A stretch of DNA of 64,000 nucleotides from Eunapius fragilis (Eukaryota; Porifera; Demospongiae; Spongillida; Spongillidae): the NCBI GenBank assembly GCA_963681505.1, contig OY811983.1, positions 4,208,122 to 4,272,121 on the forward strand, in the 5' to 3' direction. Both the position numbers and the translations under genes were made by a program. Positions within the stretch are counted from its first letter, which is position 1, and each line of letters opens with the position of its first letter. Shown here piece by piece: positions 14,001 through 27,500 of this stretch. Under the pieces are notes generated by a model, which was not told the DNA's origin, searched no databases, and was given only the letters and a program-made list of their open reading frames with translations.

Positions 14001-17000
14001 CAAGGTCTGTCTACCACATCTTGGCTAATCTTACCATAAAATCACTGGGGCGTCTATTTGGGATGATGAACATGAATACCCCCCACAAAACAGCAGCACC
14101 ACTGTACGACATACCCTGACCTTGCCAGGTTTTTGGATTGCAATCGATTGTCCAAGCATGTGTGCAACCTTCAACTGCCCTTAAACATTGACCAGCTCTG
14201 GTATTTCTATGGCGAATATCCTAATCTTAGACACAAGTGATTTTAGTTCCAAATAGATGGCACAGTAGTCAGATGCTTGTACATGGAGCACATGCACTTT
14301 ATGTTAGAGTGCGCTATGTTCAACGTGTTGACACTTTGACCGAGCTTTTAATGGAATCACAAAGTGTATAGAGAAAAAGGAATCACATGCGTCTATATAT
14401 AGCACCCGAACTAAGAAAATGTTCTAGATAATGAGTAACATGCATACAGGAAGTAAGAAATGTCTGACTAGAGTGCATGTATGAATCACAGTTCCTAACA
14501 CTTTATGACTACAGGGGGATAATATGCACATGTGTATCAGATCTATGTTCCCTCGAGTAACGCCTTTGTGCCCATATCATCTACGTGTGGCTGCAGAGAA
14601 AGCATGCATGCATTAATTCTCTACGGGGGACGCGCGATGGGCCGAACTCCATACGGTGTAACTTTTGGCGAGCATCAGGGTAACGCCCCCTCCCCGTGAA
14701 CGGGGCTGGGGGCATGAGGGGTGTGTGAGGATCCACCCCTACCTTGTCAAATGATGGGCGGATCCCCTGCCCCAACTGTGCAACATCGTCAAAGACGATG
14801 CAGACCTAAAGGTTCGCTGGGCGGGGAGGTGGGGAACTGACTACGCGGGTGCCGACGTGAGAACATGTGGCTTAGCTGCCTGGCACTGCATCAATATACT
14901 GAAACGTCACGCCCGGCAGTCACGTCGGGGTACACCCCCTTGCCATTAACTGCGGTTAACTACTTTAACCTTCATTTAATTCTCTACGGGGGACGCGCGA
15001 TGGGCTGAACTCCATACGGTGTAACCTTTGGCGGGCATCAGGGTAACGCCCCCCTCCCCCGTGAACGGGGCTGGGGGGTGTGAGGATCCGCCCCTACCTT
15101 GTCATATGGTGGACGGATCCCCTGCTCAGGGGTTGAGGTAAACCGAGACACACACAGCCCCCATGGAGTAATGACAAATTGTGACAGCTACATGTGTACA
15201 TGAATAGCACGGCTGGCAATAATCAATGTATAGTCGGGTCACTGACACCCATCAGACACGACAGCTGTGCAATCCGCGAGGTGATCGCCGCAAACTGAGA
15301 GCCGGGGGTTCTGATATAACCAAGGAAGGCTGCACTGTTCCATCTTCCCATCAATTGGATAGTCGAGTCCTCCATGCCTGCTGCTGCCGCAGCCGTAGCT
15401 GCACCGATGCGGAAACTATGTCCAGCGTATGCTGCCTGATGGAGTCCAAGCGCTCCCAACGCCTTACGCAGCTCCGATACGAAGACGGGTTTCAGCAGTG
15501 GCTGACGATCCGACTTCAGAAAGAAGGCGCCGGGCTCCGTCGTGCCCCGGACGGTTATGTAGGCTAGGCAGGCTGCAACCAGGCATAGGGCGTTGCCAGT
15601 CTTTCCCACAAACACATTGGCCCCTTTTCCGTACTGGTCGCATTTGGGGGACCGCAGGTGTACCTTCATCATCAATGGCTCGAAGGCGTGGTCTTAGGTT
15701 ACGTCTCCCCAGCTTAAGTGGGGCAGTGATGTCCAACGAAAGTAGCTCCCCCAACTGGAAAAACCAAAGAAGCATAGTGTAGCCACTGCCCAGTACACCT
15801 GACCATCCGCCCTGCTGACCAGTAGCCCCCCAGACGCTCCAGGATCACCAAGGTGATCGGAAGGTGGACCCTTTTGGAGGGGCCCTTCAGGGCTTGTACT
15901 CGGCCTGGATACGCTCAAGGCGTGGCATACTTCCCGCCGACCTAGGGTCAGGGAAGCCAAGAGAAATATGTGCTTCGCGCATGGCCTCTAGGTACGTTTT
16001 TAATAGTCGGGAAGGAGAGTTTCTCGTCTGCCAGAAATACACTAAAATAGCACAGCAGTTTTTCAGAGACAGGGAACGGGGAGCAGACCAAAAACCGGAC
16101 ACAGAAATCATGAAGCGCTTCATTCCTGAGCTGTAGGTGTGGTGGGTGGACTCTGCCAGACCCTGCCAGAAAAAGAGCTGAAGAGATCCCTCCAAGTCGT
16201 CGAGAGCCAGTCCAGTTCGGGATTTAGTAACGCTTCCACCAGTTGCGTGGGCAGTGGTTGGGGGTGTTGATCGGCCCCAGGTACCTGAGACCGAAAGGAA
16301 GCAACGTCATTGCGGGACAGCGCATCTGCCCTTGTGTTCTCAACACCTGGAAGGTGTACACACGTTAGATTGAACTCGAACACGGCCTCTATGAAGAACA
16401 GACACCGAAGCAGGTGCATCATGCTTGTATTACGGCTCGAATGAGCCGCTAGGGCTGCGGTCACCATCTGGTTACTGCAGTGACATGTTACCGTGTCATG
16501 TCTCCACTCAGGACCCCACACCGTGGCCGCTATAATGATCGGGACGAGTTCCTTCACCGCGATCGGGAGAGAGCTGGATTTACCATCCCACGGCAATTGA
16601 AACCAGCGGGGGACCCAGTGAACGACACAACCCCACGAGCCAGACGCATCGGTTGCAATCGACACACGACATTGAATGAGAGAATCCGGGCCTAGCATGT
16701 AGCACACCCCATTCCAATCTCGGATAAAGGTGCGCCACCATGCCAGATCAGATCTGAACTCCCTGTTTAGCCGAATCTGATGAAACGGCCTTCGCGCAAA
16801 CAAAGCTTTCGACACCTACAGCAGATCAATCATCCAGCGTAGGAAGGAGTGGCCCGGTCTCACTACCTTACAGGCATGGTTGAGAAGCCCAACCAATGAC
16901 TCCAATTCCCTTCACGTACATACTTTTTTGTCATCCCACTCCCAACGGCGAATCATGGATGCACTGGAGCTTCGGCTGTGGGAGCAAAAGAGTGCAAGCA

Positions 17001-20000
17001 ACTGTGTTGATCTCAATGCCCAAAAACATCAGGGTGGTCGACGGCCCCTCGGATTTCCCCTGCGCCAACGGGACTCCCAAATGATCGCAGGTCTGCATCA
17101 ACGCCCATAAGCCACTCGCACATTCATCGGACTCCGGGCAGCCTAGGACAAGTAATGGGCAACGTTGATTACTCCGCCTTGTTTGTGTATCACCCACTCC
17201 AGGGCATCCGTGACTGCCGTGAATGGTTTGGGAGCGGAACAGAAACCAAATGGGAGCATGCAGCCGCAATGGATCTTCCCCTTCCATCGAATGCCCATCA
17301 GTGGCCTATCCTGTGGTCGATGGGAACAAGGCAATATGCTGATTCAATGTCAACCTTCATAGGATCGCGCCCCGACCTAATTTGGCTGTCGCCGCTGCAA
17401 CCTGGTCAACCGACACGTACGACAAGGAGCAGAGGGCAGGGTCAATTCCATCGTTGACACTTCCCTGTGCTGGGAACGAGAGGTTGGTGATGATCCGCCA
17501 CTTGCCTGGGGTGTGGCCCTTCGGGACAGCTCCCACACAATTGACGTGAACATTGGGGCACGACTCTGGGTCGTAGGGGCCTACAAAATGCCTTGCTGCG
17601 AGCTCACCCTCAACGTACTTGTCCACGGCAGCGACCTGCTCGGCGGCTGGCATGGTGATGACACGAGGGGGAACCCCCCGCCAAAGCCGATGCGGAAGCC
17701 GTGTCTAACTCCCTCAATGATAAACGAGGCGAACCTCTGATCAAGATGGTGAGCCAAGGCTGCCTCCCACTCCCCTACATGGAGTGGGGTAGAACAGTCT
17801 GTGATGAGTTGTGACACCCCGTTGGCTGCTACCGAGACGGACATCCGCTTCAGACTCAGCAAGTCTTGGGTGTAACTATAGCCTACATATGCATGAGTGA
17901 CATACATTGACGTACCCTCCCGGCCATACATGGATGACTTAATTAACACCCATGAGGTAACAGCTTCACGGATCGGGCGTGTGAAACGACATGCCCGTGA
18001 GGGCAGAAACCCGGATGCAAAGCTGACTTTGTGATGACAACGTGACACATACAACCGATTTCATGTCTATATACGCAGCACAATATACGGTAACTCATCA
18101 CAAATGGTCTAAGCAACAGCATATCGGAGTCTAACACATGTGTACTCAGCTAGTGTAACAGGTGACCATTGGGGAGCGCCTGCCCCTTGACCCTTCCGGG
18201 GGTACGGATCCCAACGCGAGTGAAGGCACGACAGGGCAGGATGCAGGCCAGCACAAGTGCTACACACGTGGGTGTGTTGGCAATGCCTGTAATAGGACCT
18301 ATCCTCATTATACTTCCTGCGCACCTCGCCACTGCGCGCGATCAGTTGCTGTGGGAGAGGTGATCTACTCGGAGCCAAACCCGGCGGGGTCAGCGCAGAT
18401 GCCAGCGACACCAGCGATACAGGTAACTGCACTAACGGCATCTCCGGGCACACATCAAATGTGTGATTCTCGCCCAGGCAGAACTTACACCTTGTGAACT
18501 GCTTGGCCCTTCCGCCGAATGTCTCATTATAGAGTGACTGGTCCTCCACAGACCAGTTGAGGCTGCGTCTCGAGGCGGCTTGACGTCTGTAAATCTGATC
18601 GTAATTCACCCACAAGTGACTGTTGTAGACCCTGGCTGCGTGGAATATTCAGCAGGCGTACGCAAAGAGCCTCAGGGCCTTCATCGGGTATTTCTGGGAC
18701 AGCACTGCTGCCATTGCTATGAAGCACTCGGCCCACACAAGAATGTCCGACACGGGTGGCCGACGACCGAGGTGCTTCACCACGGATGGGCACATCTCAA
18801 CGAATTTGAGATTCTCTATTTTAGCGACCATCTTCGGGGGGAACCTCACCACCAGGTCCGCTCCTAGCCCTGAGCCGAAGGAGTAGTTCTGCTCACCCAG
18901 ACGAGGGAAGCCGTCCAATACTGCGGGTGCCAAAGTCCTGTCGAGGGTGGGTACCGTACTCGCTCGTGCGAACACCGGCAGTGACAGACCAGACGACGGC
19001 TGATGAAGCTCCTTTGGTTGAGACGGACCATCGCCTGCGTAACGGGAAAGGACTGGGATCATGCTAACGACAAATTTGGACAGCCACCTACTGCGTGCTG
19101 CTCGAGCTCGCTCAATTGAACTACCAGCCTAGCTCTGATGAGCTACGTTCAACGACTTAGTCCAGACAAGCTACGTTCAACGGCCTACCTCCGACGAGCT
19201 ACGTTCCACGGCCTAGCTCCGACGAGCTACGTTCAACGGCCTAGCTCCAACGAGCTACGTTCAACGGCCTAGCTCCAACAAGCTACGTTCAACGGCCTAG
19301 CTCTGATGAGCTACATTCAACGGCCTAGCTCCGACGAGCTACGTTCAATGCCTGGCTAGCTCCGACGAGTTACGTTCAACGGCCTATAGTCGTGCCACGC
19401 ACCATATGCCCATGGAGAAGGTGACAACAAAAGTGTTTACTGCTATCGCCATTAGCTGGGGGGTCTGCAGAACTCGCCGAGGATGGCCCCTGATCAGAAG
19501 TAATTGGCCTAACCATCGCAGCAGTCAACTGTGTGAATCGCCGCTCCAAGTACTTTCTTTGATCGGCAGTAAAGGCCTCCATGAACGCAATAGTGGAACC
19601 GAACTGACAACGTGGGTGCCGACGCGAGAACACGTGGCTTAGCCGCCTGGCGCCACATCAATATACTCAAACGTCACGCCCAGCGATCACGTCGGGGTAC
19701 ACCCCCTTGCCATTAACTGCGGTTAACTACTTTAACCTTCATTGAAAAATTTAGTGCTTACAGCTACAGGAATTTAGAAAAGAAGGTGAAGATGATATGT
19801 TGGGGAGTATCCACAAGCTAATGTATGCCAACCAGTGTGTTGTGCAGTGTGAAAAAACACATACTTTTGCACGCTGTGGCTAATCCACCTTGAGGTTCAA
19901 CATCAGAATCTAGATAGGTGGCTTCTATAAACAATGTGCTAACTTTGCTAAGCTGTCCTGCCATCATTTTCCATTCTTCACTCTGTGCAATATAATCTAT

Positions 20001-21468
20001 ACTCTATTTTGTGTGCACCACTTGAGATTAAACTTCGATTGTCGCGTAACCAGGATATGAAAGTATGTGGTTTACACTTTATTATGAGATTTATTCTCTT
20101 CTGTACTTAGCTATGTTAACCTGGGTAAATAGGGCTAAGCATTAACTACGTGCAACACTCAAGTTAAAACATCATGGTCGATCAGTGGTTAAGACCCAAC
20201 AGAACTCTCTGCATGAGCCTTTAAAACATCACAGAAGCATTTGTCAAGCCAAAGGGCATTACCATACATAATTATCTTGAGTGTGGCAAAAGCAGTCTTT
20301 TCTCTATGTCCTGGATGCATGTATTGTATGTTTGCCAACAATGCTGATCCGTAGCACGTGATTATGGATTTCACTACCCAGTCATAAGTGAAAGGTTATT
20401 TGGACGGACAGTTTGTATGAATGATCCGCCATGGGCTAATTATGATCGGATATTGACCAATGTCTGACTGCTGTTTGCAGGTCTGCTGTAGTGTAAGGAC
20501 ATGCCGTTTGGTTTTGCTGCAGAACAACAGTGGTCTCAACAATAGTTATACCCATACGGCTCTTTAGTAGAAGTGAGCATCAGTAAAGTACATATCGAGT
20601 GGCCCACCCACACTGTCTAGGTCCAAGTGTAAATGGCTGGCATATCGATCCGTCAAGCGATTTATCAACATTATGTATATATATATACTTTGTCACTTGC
20701 AAGGAGCAAGATAGTGTGTATTTGCTTGCTAACTGAGCTCATAACAATCACTGTGCATGTGCTAGATGTGCAATTTGGCACTATTCCCCTTTTCTATTCT
20801 TCTTTATGCATACATGTATACATTAGTAAATAACTTATTGTAGTGTGAAATATTTCATCACTATGAAAACTCATTGTCATTATAAAAGCACCTAGTGTAT
20901 TTACATTTTGAAGTGTTATGAATTATTATGCATAACTCATTAACCATATAAATTATCTTTGCCAAATAATTTTGTGAGTACAGCAGGATCAACTGACTCC
21001 AGGGACAATCAAGTGTCTATTTGTCATTGTGTTCACCTCTAATGTGTGATCCTTACTTAAGGATGATGTCAATCCTTAAATAAGAATACAATTGCAAAAT
21101 CATAACTTTCAAAGGCTCCAACCCATACTCTAAGTAATGTGAAGTTGCAGTTTACGTATAAATGATGCACTTCAATGAGCTTGGTGTTTTATCCTTTTCT
21201 TGCTGCATGTATGAAGTTAAGAAACTTTTTATGCAGAATGAAGATGTACTAATGGATGAACCATGTGACGGTTCATCATTGGATGATGGGAATGATGATT
21301 TAAACGGTGATAATGATGCTGATGTTGGAAATGATGATGACAATCAGAATTCTAAAGAGGGTGATGATCAAAGTGGCGAAGAATGTAATTTGGAAATTGC
21401 TATTGACGATAATAAGGAGGATGTCCTTGAAGAAATTGGAGAAGAGGATGGAGTTGCAGGTAACCACA

Positions 21469-21503
<35 letters not shown>

Positions 21504-21513
21504 GCATACATAC

Positions 21514-21544
<31 letters not shown>

Positions 21545-24500
21545 CATACATACATACATACATACATACATACATACATACATACATACATACATACACA
21601 CATACACACATACATACACATGTACATACACATGTACATAGATACATTGCATTACATTGCATAATCTAAATATTCTTCTCTTTACATTCTGCGGTTTTTA
21701 GTCACGTGTGCTTGTTTAACTTTAACATCCCTGGTTGGTTATTGTCTATATCTGGTGTATTCCATGTTAAGCATACAAAAGTTTCTGCATGACTGTCTCG
21801 AATTTCTTCCAAACTTATTTTATGGGCAGGGGGTCATGAGAGATTGTTAAATACAAAAGGTCACCTCCTAGAGTTCAGCCATTGTGGAGATATATAGGAT
21901 ATCATTACATGTATGCTACATCATGATGTTATTTATGAATGTTGATGGTAAATAATTTCGGCCTTTTGTCTTCGGTATAATTCAATAACAACTGGCCTGC
22001 CATACCAAGTTTAATCAAAATTTTTTTACAAAAGGTGGTGTTCCATGTGTGCAAAATTAGGAGTTGGGCTGACATCAGGTAGAGGGTGTAAAAAAATGAG
22101 AACATACTGATTTTACATATTTCACCCTGCCTCCTACTTAAACCACATGGGTTTTGTTTTGATTGCCTATCAAAATGTCTCTTACCTAACATAACTATCA
22201 TACCTACTGTGCCTGAGAGTTGCTGGGAAACAGAATGCAATGAAGGCAGGCATAAAACGTTTAGACAGCTATTTTTATGAACAATATATACAACTTCCTT
22301 CCCCATCTCTTAACACACAAAGGTAAGTGATCAGGTGCACTGTAACTACTTGTGATTCTGTGGTGTTTGTGTGGGCGCTATCCGTTTCATTGCCAGAAAG
22401 TGTGTAAGCTCACCCAATGTTGGTTGAGGCTCAACAAAAGTCAGTATGTCACTTATGTGACTGCTTTTTGTAAATAGTAGAATGACCTGCCCCACATGGA
22501 TGCAGAAACGATAGGGATACTTCCTGGATTGGATCAGTTACCTGTTCCATAGGCAAATCACCAAGCTTAATCAGTCACATACCCTTTTACATTGCATCAA
22601 ATGCAGAGCGTGCAAGACAAAGGTCACAAAGATATCCTATAATATCTCCACAATGGCTGAACTCTAGGAGGTGACCTTTTGTATTTAACAATCTCTCATG
22701 ATCCCCCCTGCCCATAAAATAAGTTTGGAAGAAATTCAAGACAGACGTGTGGAAACTTGCGTATGCTTGGCATGGAATACCCCACCCCATCTATACTTCT
22801 TGTTGGCACATGTAAATAGTGATTTTTATTTGTTCTACAGCCGATGTTACTGCTCAATGTCAGGGAGAATCTCAAACCAATATGCCAGAGTCCATCAACA
22901 GCACCAGTGGCATACAGGATGCAAAGGAGGTAAACATGAATTGTGTTTTAATGGGGATGTTATTGACATATCATTGTGTTTTATTTGTTCCAAGCTGTAT
23001 TTCATGATCTGCTAACAGGTGCTTGTTTTAATGCATGGAATTTTTCTGCATTCCTAACCATCATGTCCAATGGCCTTTATGGCTTGGGCATAGAGCATTG
23101 TGGAACTACTATAAAAATTCACTTTTGGGTTATTCCATATCAATCACCTCAAGCAAATTGATTTGTACACTTCCACTTCATACAAGTATATTCTAATTTC
23201 ATTTCTCTATTTAGAAGATATGGAACATTTAAATTTACTCCCATGACATGCATATCCAAGGGGACAGGCCCGCACTAGTAATTGCCAATGACCTTTGCCA
23301 GGATGTTTATCAATTTTGCATTAGCTAAAAGCCTTTATGTTAATGTAATTAAAATTATGAACAAGTGATAAAAACACTCTCTATACGAGAAGGTTGGTGG
23401 TATATAGGAATCAAAGGTGATGGTGGTGTAAAAAGCAAGAGAACAAGGCTTCTGATATTGAAAAGGAATAATGAAACAGGCCTGTATTAGCAACATGTTG
23501 TGTGTGCTAATATAGGTCAATTTCATTATTCCTTTTCAATATCAGAAGACTTGTTCCCTGCTTTTTACACCACCATCACCTTTGATTCCTATATACCACC
23601 ACCCTACTCGTATATAAGGAATGTTTTTATAACTTGTTTCATTAATTATTGGAAAATTTATTCTCATGCTTCAGAATATGGGGTCGAGTTAGCAAAAAGG
23701 GACCTAGCACATATTATAAAAATTTTGTCACGTTTAAATCGCTATAACCTCCCAACAGTTAACGCGAACCAATTCCTATTTTCAACACCATACTACACCA
23801 TTTCTCTGTGGTAAAATAGATTGTGGGGTCTTGCATTAGCTTCTTGCCAGCCGATACCCCTTGGTGTTGAAACCCGCCATATCTTCCTACCGGAAAAGTC
23901 AATTTGCGTCAAATTTGGTTTGTACTAGAGGGATCCTATACCTATTGATCTGTCCTGTTCGTTAATTTTTACTTGATCTATTACGGAGATACAGCTGTTC
24001 AAATTAATTACATTGTTCCCACTCAATTTGCGCCATTGTATGGTCATGAATTTCAAGCTTCGTTGATAACCAGCCACACCCACGTACCATCACGTGAGTC
24101 TATTCGCATTAGTACACTACTACAATGCCACGTGATTTAAGCTGTATTGCCGTAAACATGTATGAATAATTCAAGCTTGACAACCACAGTAACATCACGT
24201 GATCATGCTAGCTCTTCTAATACAACAACTTATTAATGCCGGCTAGTTCAGTTTGCATGGGCGGGGGGTTCGAACGACCCCCTCTTCCTCCCCAAAACGA
24301 GGTCACCTTGTCCCCCTTCTCGAAAATCCTGCAGATCAATAGGTACAGGATCCCTCTACGTACAACCCAAATTTGAACTGAACTGAACTTTCCTGCAGGA
24401 AGATATAGCGGGTTTGAACCCAAGGGGTATCAGACGTTGCATCACTGGCACGAAGCTGATGCAAGATCCCAAAATCTATTTTACAATAGAGAAATGAAGT

Positions 24501-27500
24501 GTTGAAAATAGGAAGTGGATAGCATTAACTGTTCAGAGGTTATAGCGATTAAAACGTGATGCATTTTTATGACAAAATTTTATAATATGCGCTAGACCCC
24601 TTTTCACTAACTCAAACCCATATATTTAAAATTATATTTTCATACCATGATATCATGGATGGAATAGTATCAGAAAGTAATTACTGTAGTTAGAATGTTA
24701 TCATGCCCTCAAAGCTGTAGTGATATGATAATTGTAGTTGGCATACATATAGCCAGACAGGGTAGGGCATGTGGTCATTGTTCTGATCAGATAGTGACTA
24801 TCTGATCAGAGCATATCCAGAAGGTGTGCTAGCCTAACCAATAGTAATACTAGAATACAACTCTCATTTTTTTAAAACGCACCGTTGTATGGACCACACT
24901 TAAACAGTTTGTTTGCCAACTGCTTTAAAGAGTTTGGTCATCTGCATGGACTGGAGGCAACCAATGTGTAACAATTGTTTCATGAATGAAACAATTGTTA
25001 CACATCGGTTGAAACAATCGTTACACATCGGTTGCCTACACCTACAGTCTGCAGAATTCTGCAGACTGTAGGTGTACAAGTGGCTAGCTGTTGCCGGGCT
25101 CTGTTCCTGTAGGATGGGGAAATGCGTCCTCATTGGACCTCTTCTCATATCTGCTGTAGGCTGTATATATAGCACTGACTTCCCGTAGTTCCATGGTATC
25201 TGATTGCATATGTAGTTCCACTGACGGACTTCAAAGTAACTAAACCTTATATAAGAAGTTATAGTAGAAATTAAATTAGGTCGAAACTAATACATGCGGT
25301 AGTGTCGGGTCCTTACGTGGTAGTTTTGGTGGGACTTGTCAATGCCTAATTTAAATAACCTGCCAAAATATGCAGGCCGTTACTTTATTGGCTTTCATTT
25401 CAAGCTGCGTAACGAATGATATAGTTGAGAGTAATGTACAGGTGTCATGCTTAACATGATACCTAGAATTTTCATCTGGAGGCTTCTTTTAACGTTATCA
25501 CATATCACTGCTCCATTCCATTTTCTCAACCATTTGGCAATATGGTCGGACATACATTGGAGCTGTATGGACCCTGAAATCATCAAAAGGGTCTCAGATG
25601 CTCATAGATTCAGTACTTACCAGGCTGGTACTTAACTCTGTCTCCTCAGCGGAGTGTGCAGGAATATTAATACGTGTTTACATTGTAAAATTCATGCAGA
25701 GACTCATTGATTTGGAGTGGGTCGCTAAATACTAATAAACCACCCATATCTTTCATTTTAAACTGCAATTGCCACATTCTTTCACAATGATGTTATGTAC
25801 ATATATGATTCAAATATATACAGATGTCTACAAGGAGAATCAAAAAATTATTAATTGTTTGAGGTTTTTTTTAAAGTGAACTGATTTGATTGTGGAATGT
25901 CCCTTTTGTATTTATTTTTGAACCAGTTGTATCTTCAGTCCAAGATTTGTAGCACTTTTGAGTTGTTAAAAATACAGACCCTTTCAGTCAGCAATTTCCC
26001 CTAGGATTTGGAAGATTCATCTAATACTAATGGCACAGGAATATGTGAAAATCAAGTAGACAACAAGAATGAAGATCAAGGCAATAAAGCAAAAGACAAA
26101 TGTGACGATACTCAGGTTTGTAGCCTCAAGGAATGTACCATTAGCATGTATGGTTTGTTTGCAGAGCCAGCCTAATGCTACAGGACAGCCCCTGGGGAGA
26201 AGTGCTGCAGGTATGAAAAATTGGGATCTGTTTTGTATTGAATCATGCTTTTATCCTGGCAGATAAACGATCACGGGAAACATCATCACCAGAACCAACT
26301 CCTAGACCAAAAGTAAGAAGGTCAAAGGTGATGGTGGTATAAAAAGCACGGACAAGGTTTCTGATTGAAAAGGAAAAATGAAATAGACCCATGTTGTCAT
26401 ATTTAACTGCGTGTGCTAATATAGGTCTATTTCATTTTTCTCAATCAGAAGCCTTGTTCCCTTGATTTTTACACCACCATCACCTTTTGATTCCTATATA
26501 ACACCAACCTTCTCGTATAGAGAATGATTGTTTCATTAATAAAATATATCCTCATGCTTCAGTATATTTAAAATTACATTTGTATTTTCATACCATGAAA
26601 TCATGGATGGAATAGTATCAGAAAAGTGATTATTACAAGTGGTTAGAACCACAAAGTGTGGTAGTGATGATATTAATGTGTAATTGCGCATACATAAAGC
26701 CAGACAGGGTAGGGCAAGTGGTCATCGTTCCGATCAGGTAGCGACTACCACACTGTCTGATCAGAACATATCCTAGAAGGTGGGCTGGCGAATACAACTC
26801 TTATTTTAAAATTGCACACCGTTGTATGGACCACACTTAAACTGTTTATTTGCCAACTGCTTTAGTTTGGTCCTCTGCATGGACTGGAAGCAACTGATGT
26901 GTAACAAGTGTTTCATTCTGCAGACTGTATGTGTACGAGTGGCTAGTTATTGCTGGGTTCTGTTTTGGTTGGAAGGTGGGGATGGGGGGGAGAGACATTC
27001 TCATTGGAGCCTCTTGCTTCTCATATCTGCTGTAGGCTGTATAGCATTGACTTCCCATAGTATCTGTTCACGTATGTAGTTTCAAGTTGCTAAACCTTAT
27101 ATAAGAAGCTATAGTAGAAATCAAATTAGTACATTCAATAGTGTTGGGATCCTTACATGTATGATAGTTTTGGTGGAACCTGTTGATGGCCTAAATTTAA
27201 TTACCTGCCAAAATATGCAGGCCATTACTTGGCTTTTGTTTCAAGCTGCATAACGAATAAAAATTTCACCACTGTGTCCATTAAATGCTGAAAGGTCACT
27301 CGTGCCCCCTGTAATCCGAACGGCATGACTGTAAAATCATATAACTCAAATGGCATTGCAAATGCTGTCTAGTAATGCGCCTGGTACTTGCCTGTAGCCT
27401 TCTTTAACCTCACTTTCTCAGTTGGTCAATGAGGTCATCAATGCGAGGCATTGGATACGCTTGGGTTCAGAAGCACTCACAACAAACTGTTCAAGCAATT

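Larger units (their letters stand above)
14614..19743 (-). mobile_element. Ngaro-type (DIRS order) tyrosine-recombinase retrotransposon, degenerate
   Basis: The unit reads on the minus strand as A1 (19600-19743), gag-like region, RT/RNase H, tyrosine recombinase, B1 (14976-15128), A2 (14834-14975), B2 (14614-14771). This is the split-direct-repeat layout A1-ORFs-B1-A2-B2 known for Ngaro elements and matches their use of a tyrosine recombinase in place of a DDE integrase. No target-site duplication is visible, as expected. Its GC content is clearly higher than the surrounding intron, marking it as foreign to its site. Frameshifts in every ORF and lost catalytic residues show that it is dead. 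Inserted in the MDN1 intron 13397-21236. Confidence 0.9.

Noticed and set aside
20480..20530. Plus-strand [11 protein letters not shown] resembling an RT palm motif
   Set aside because: Too short and isolated to support a second RT fragment beside the 20189-20374 relic.
21368..21669. Long frames on both strands with poly-Asp, poly-His or Tyr-Met-His repeats
   Set aside because: They are translations of the (ATC)n and (CATA)n microsatellite.
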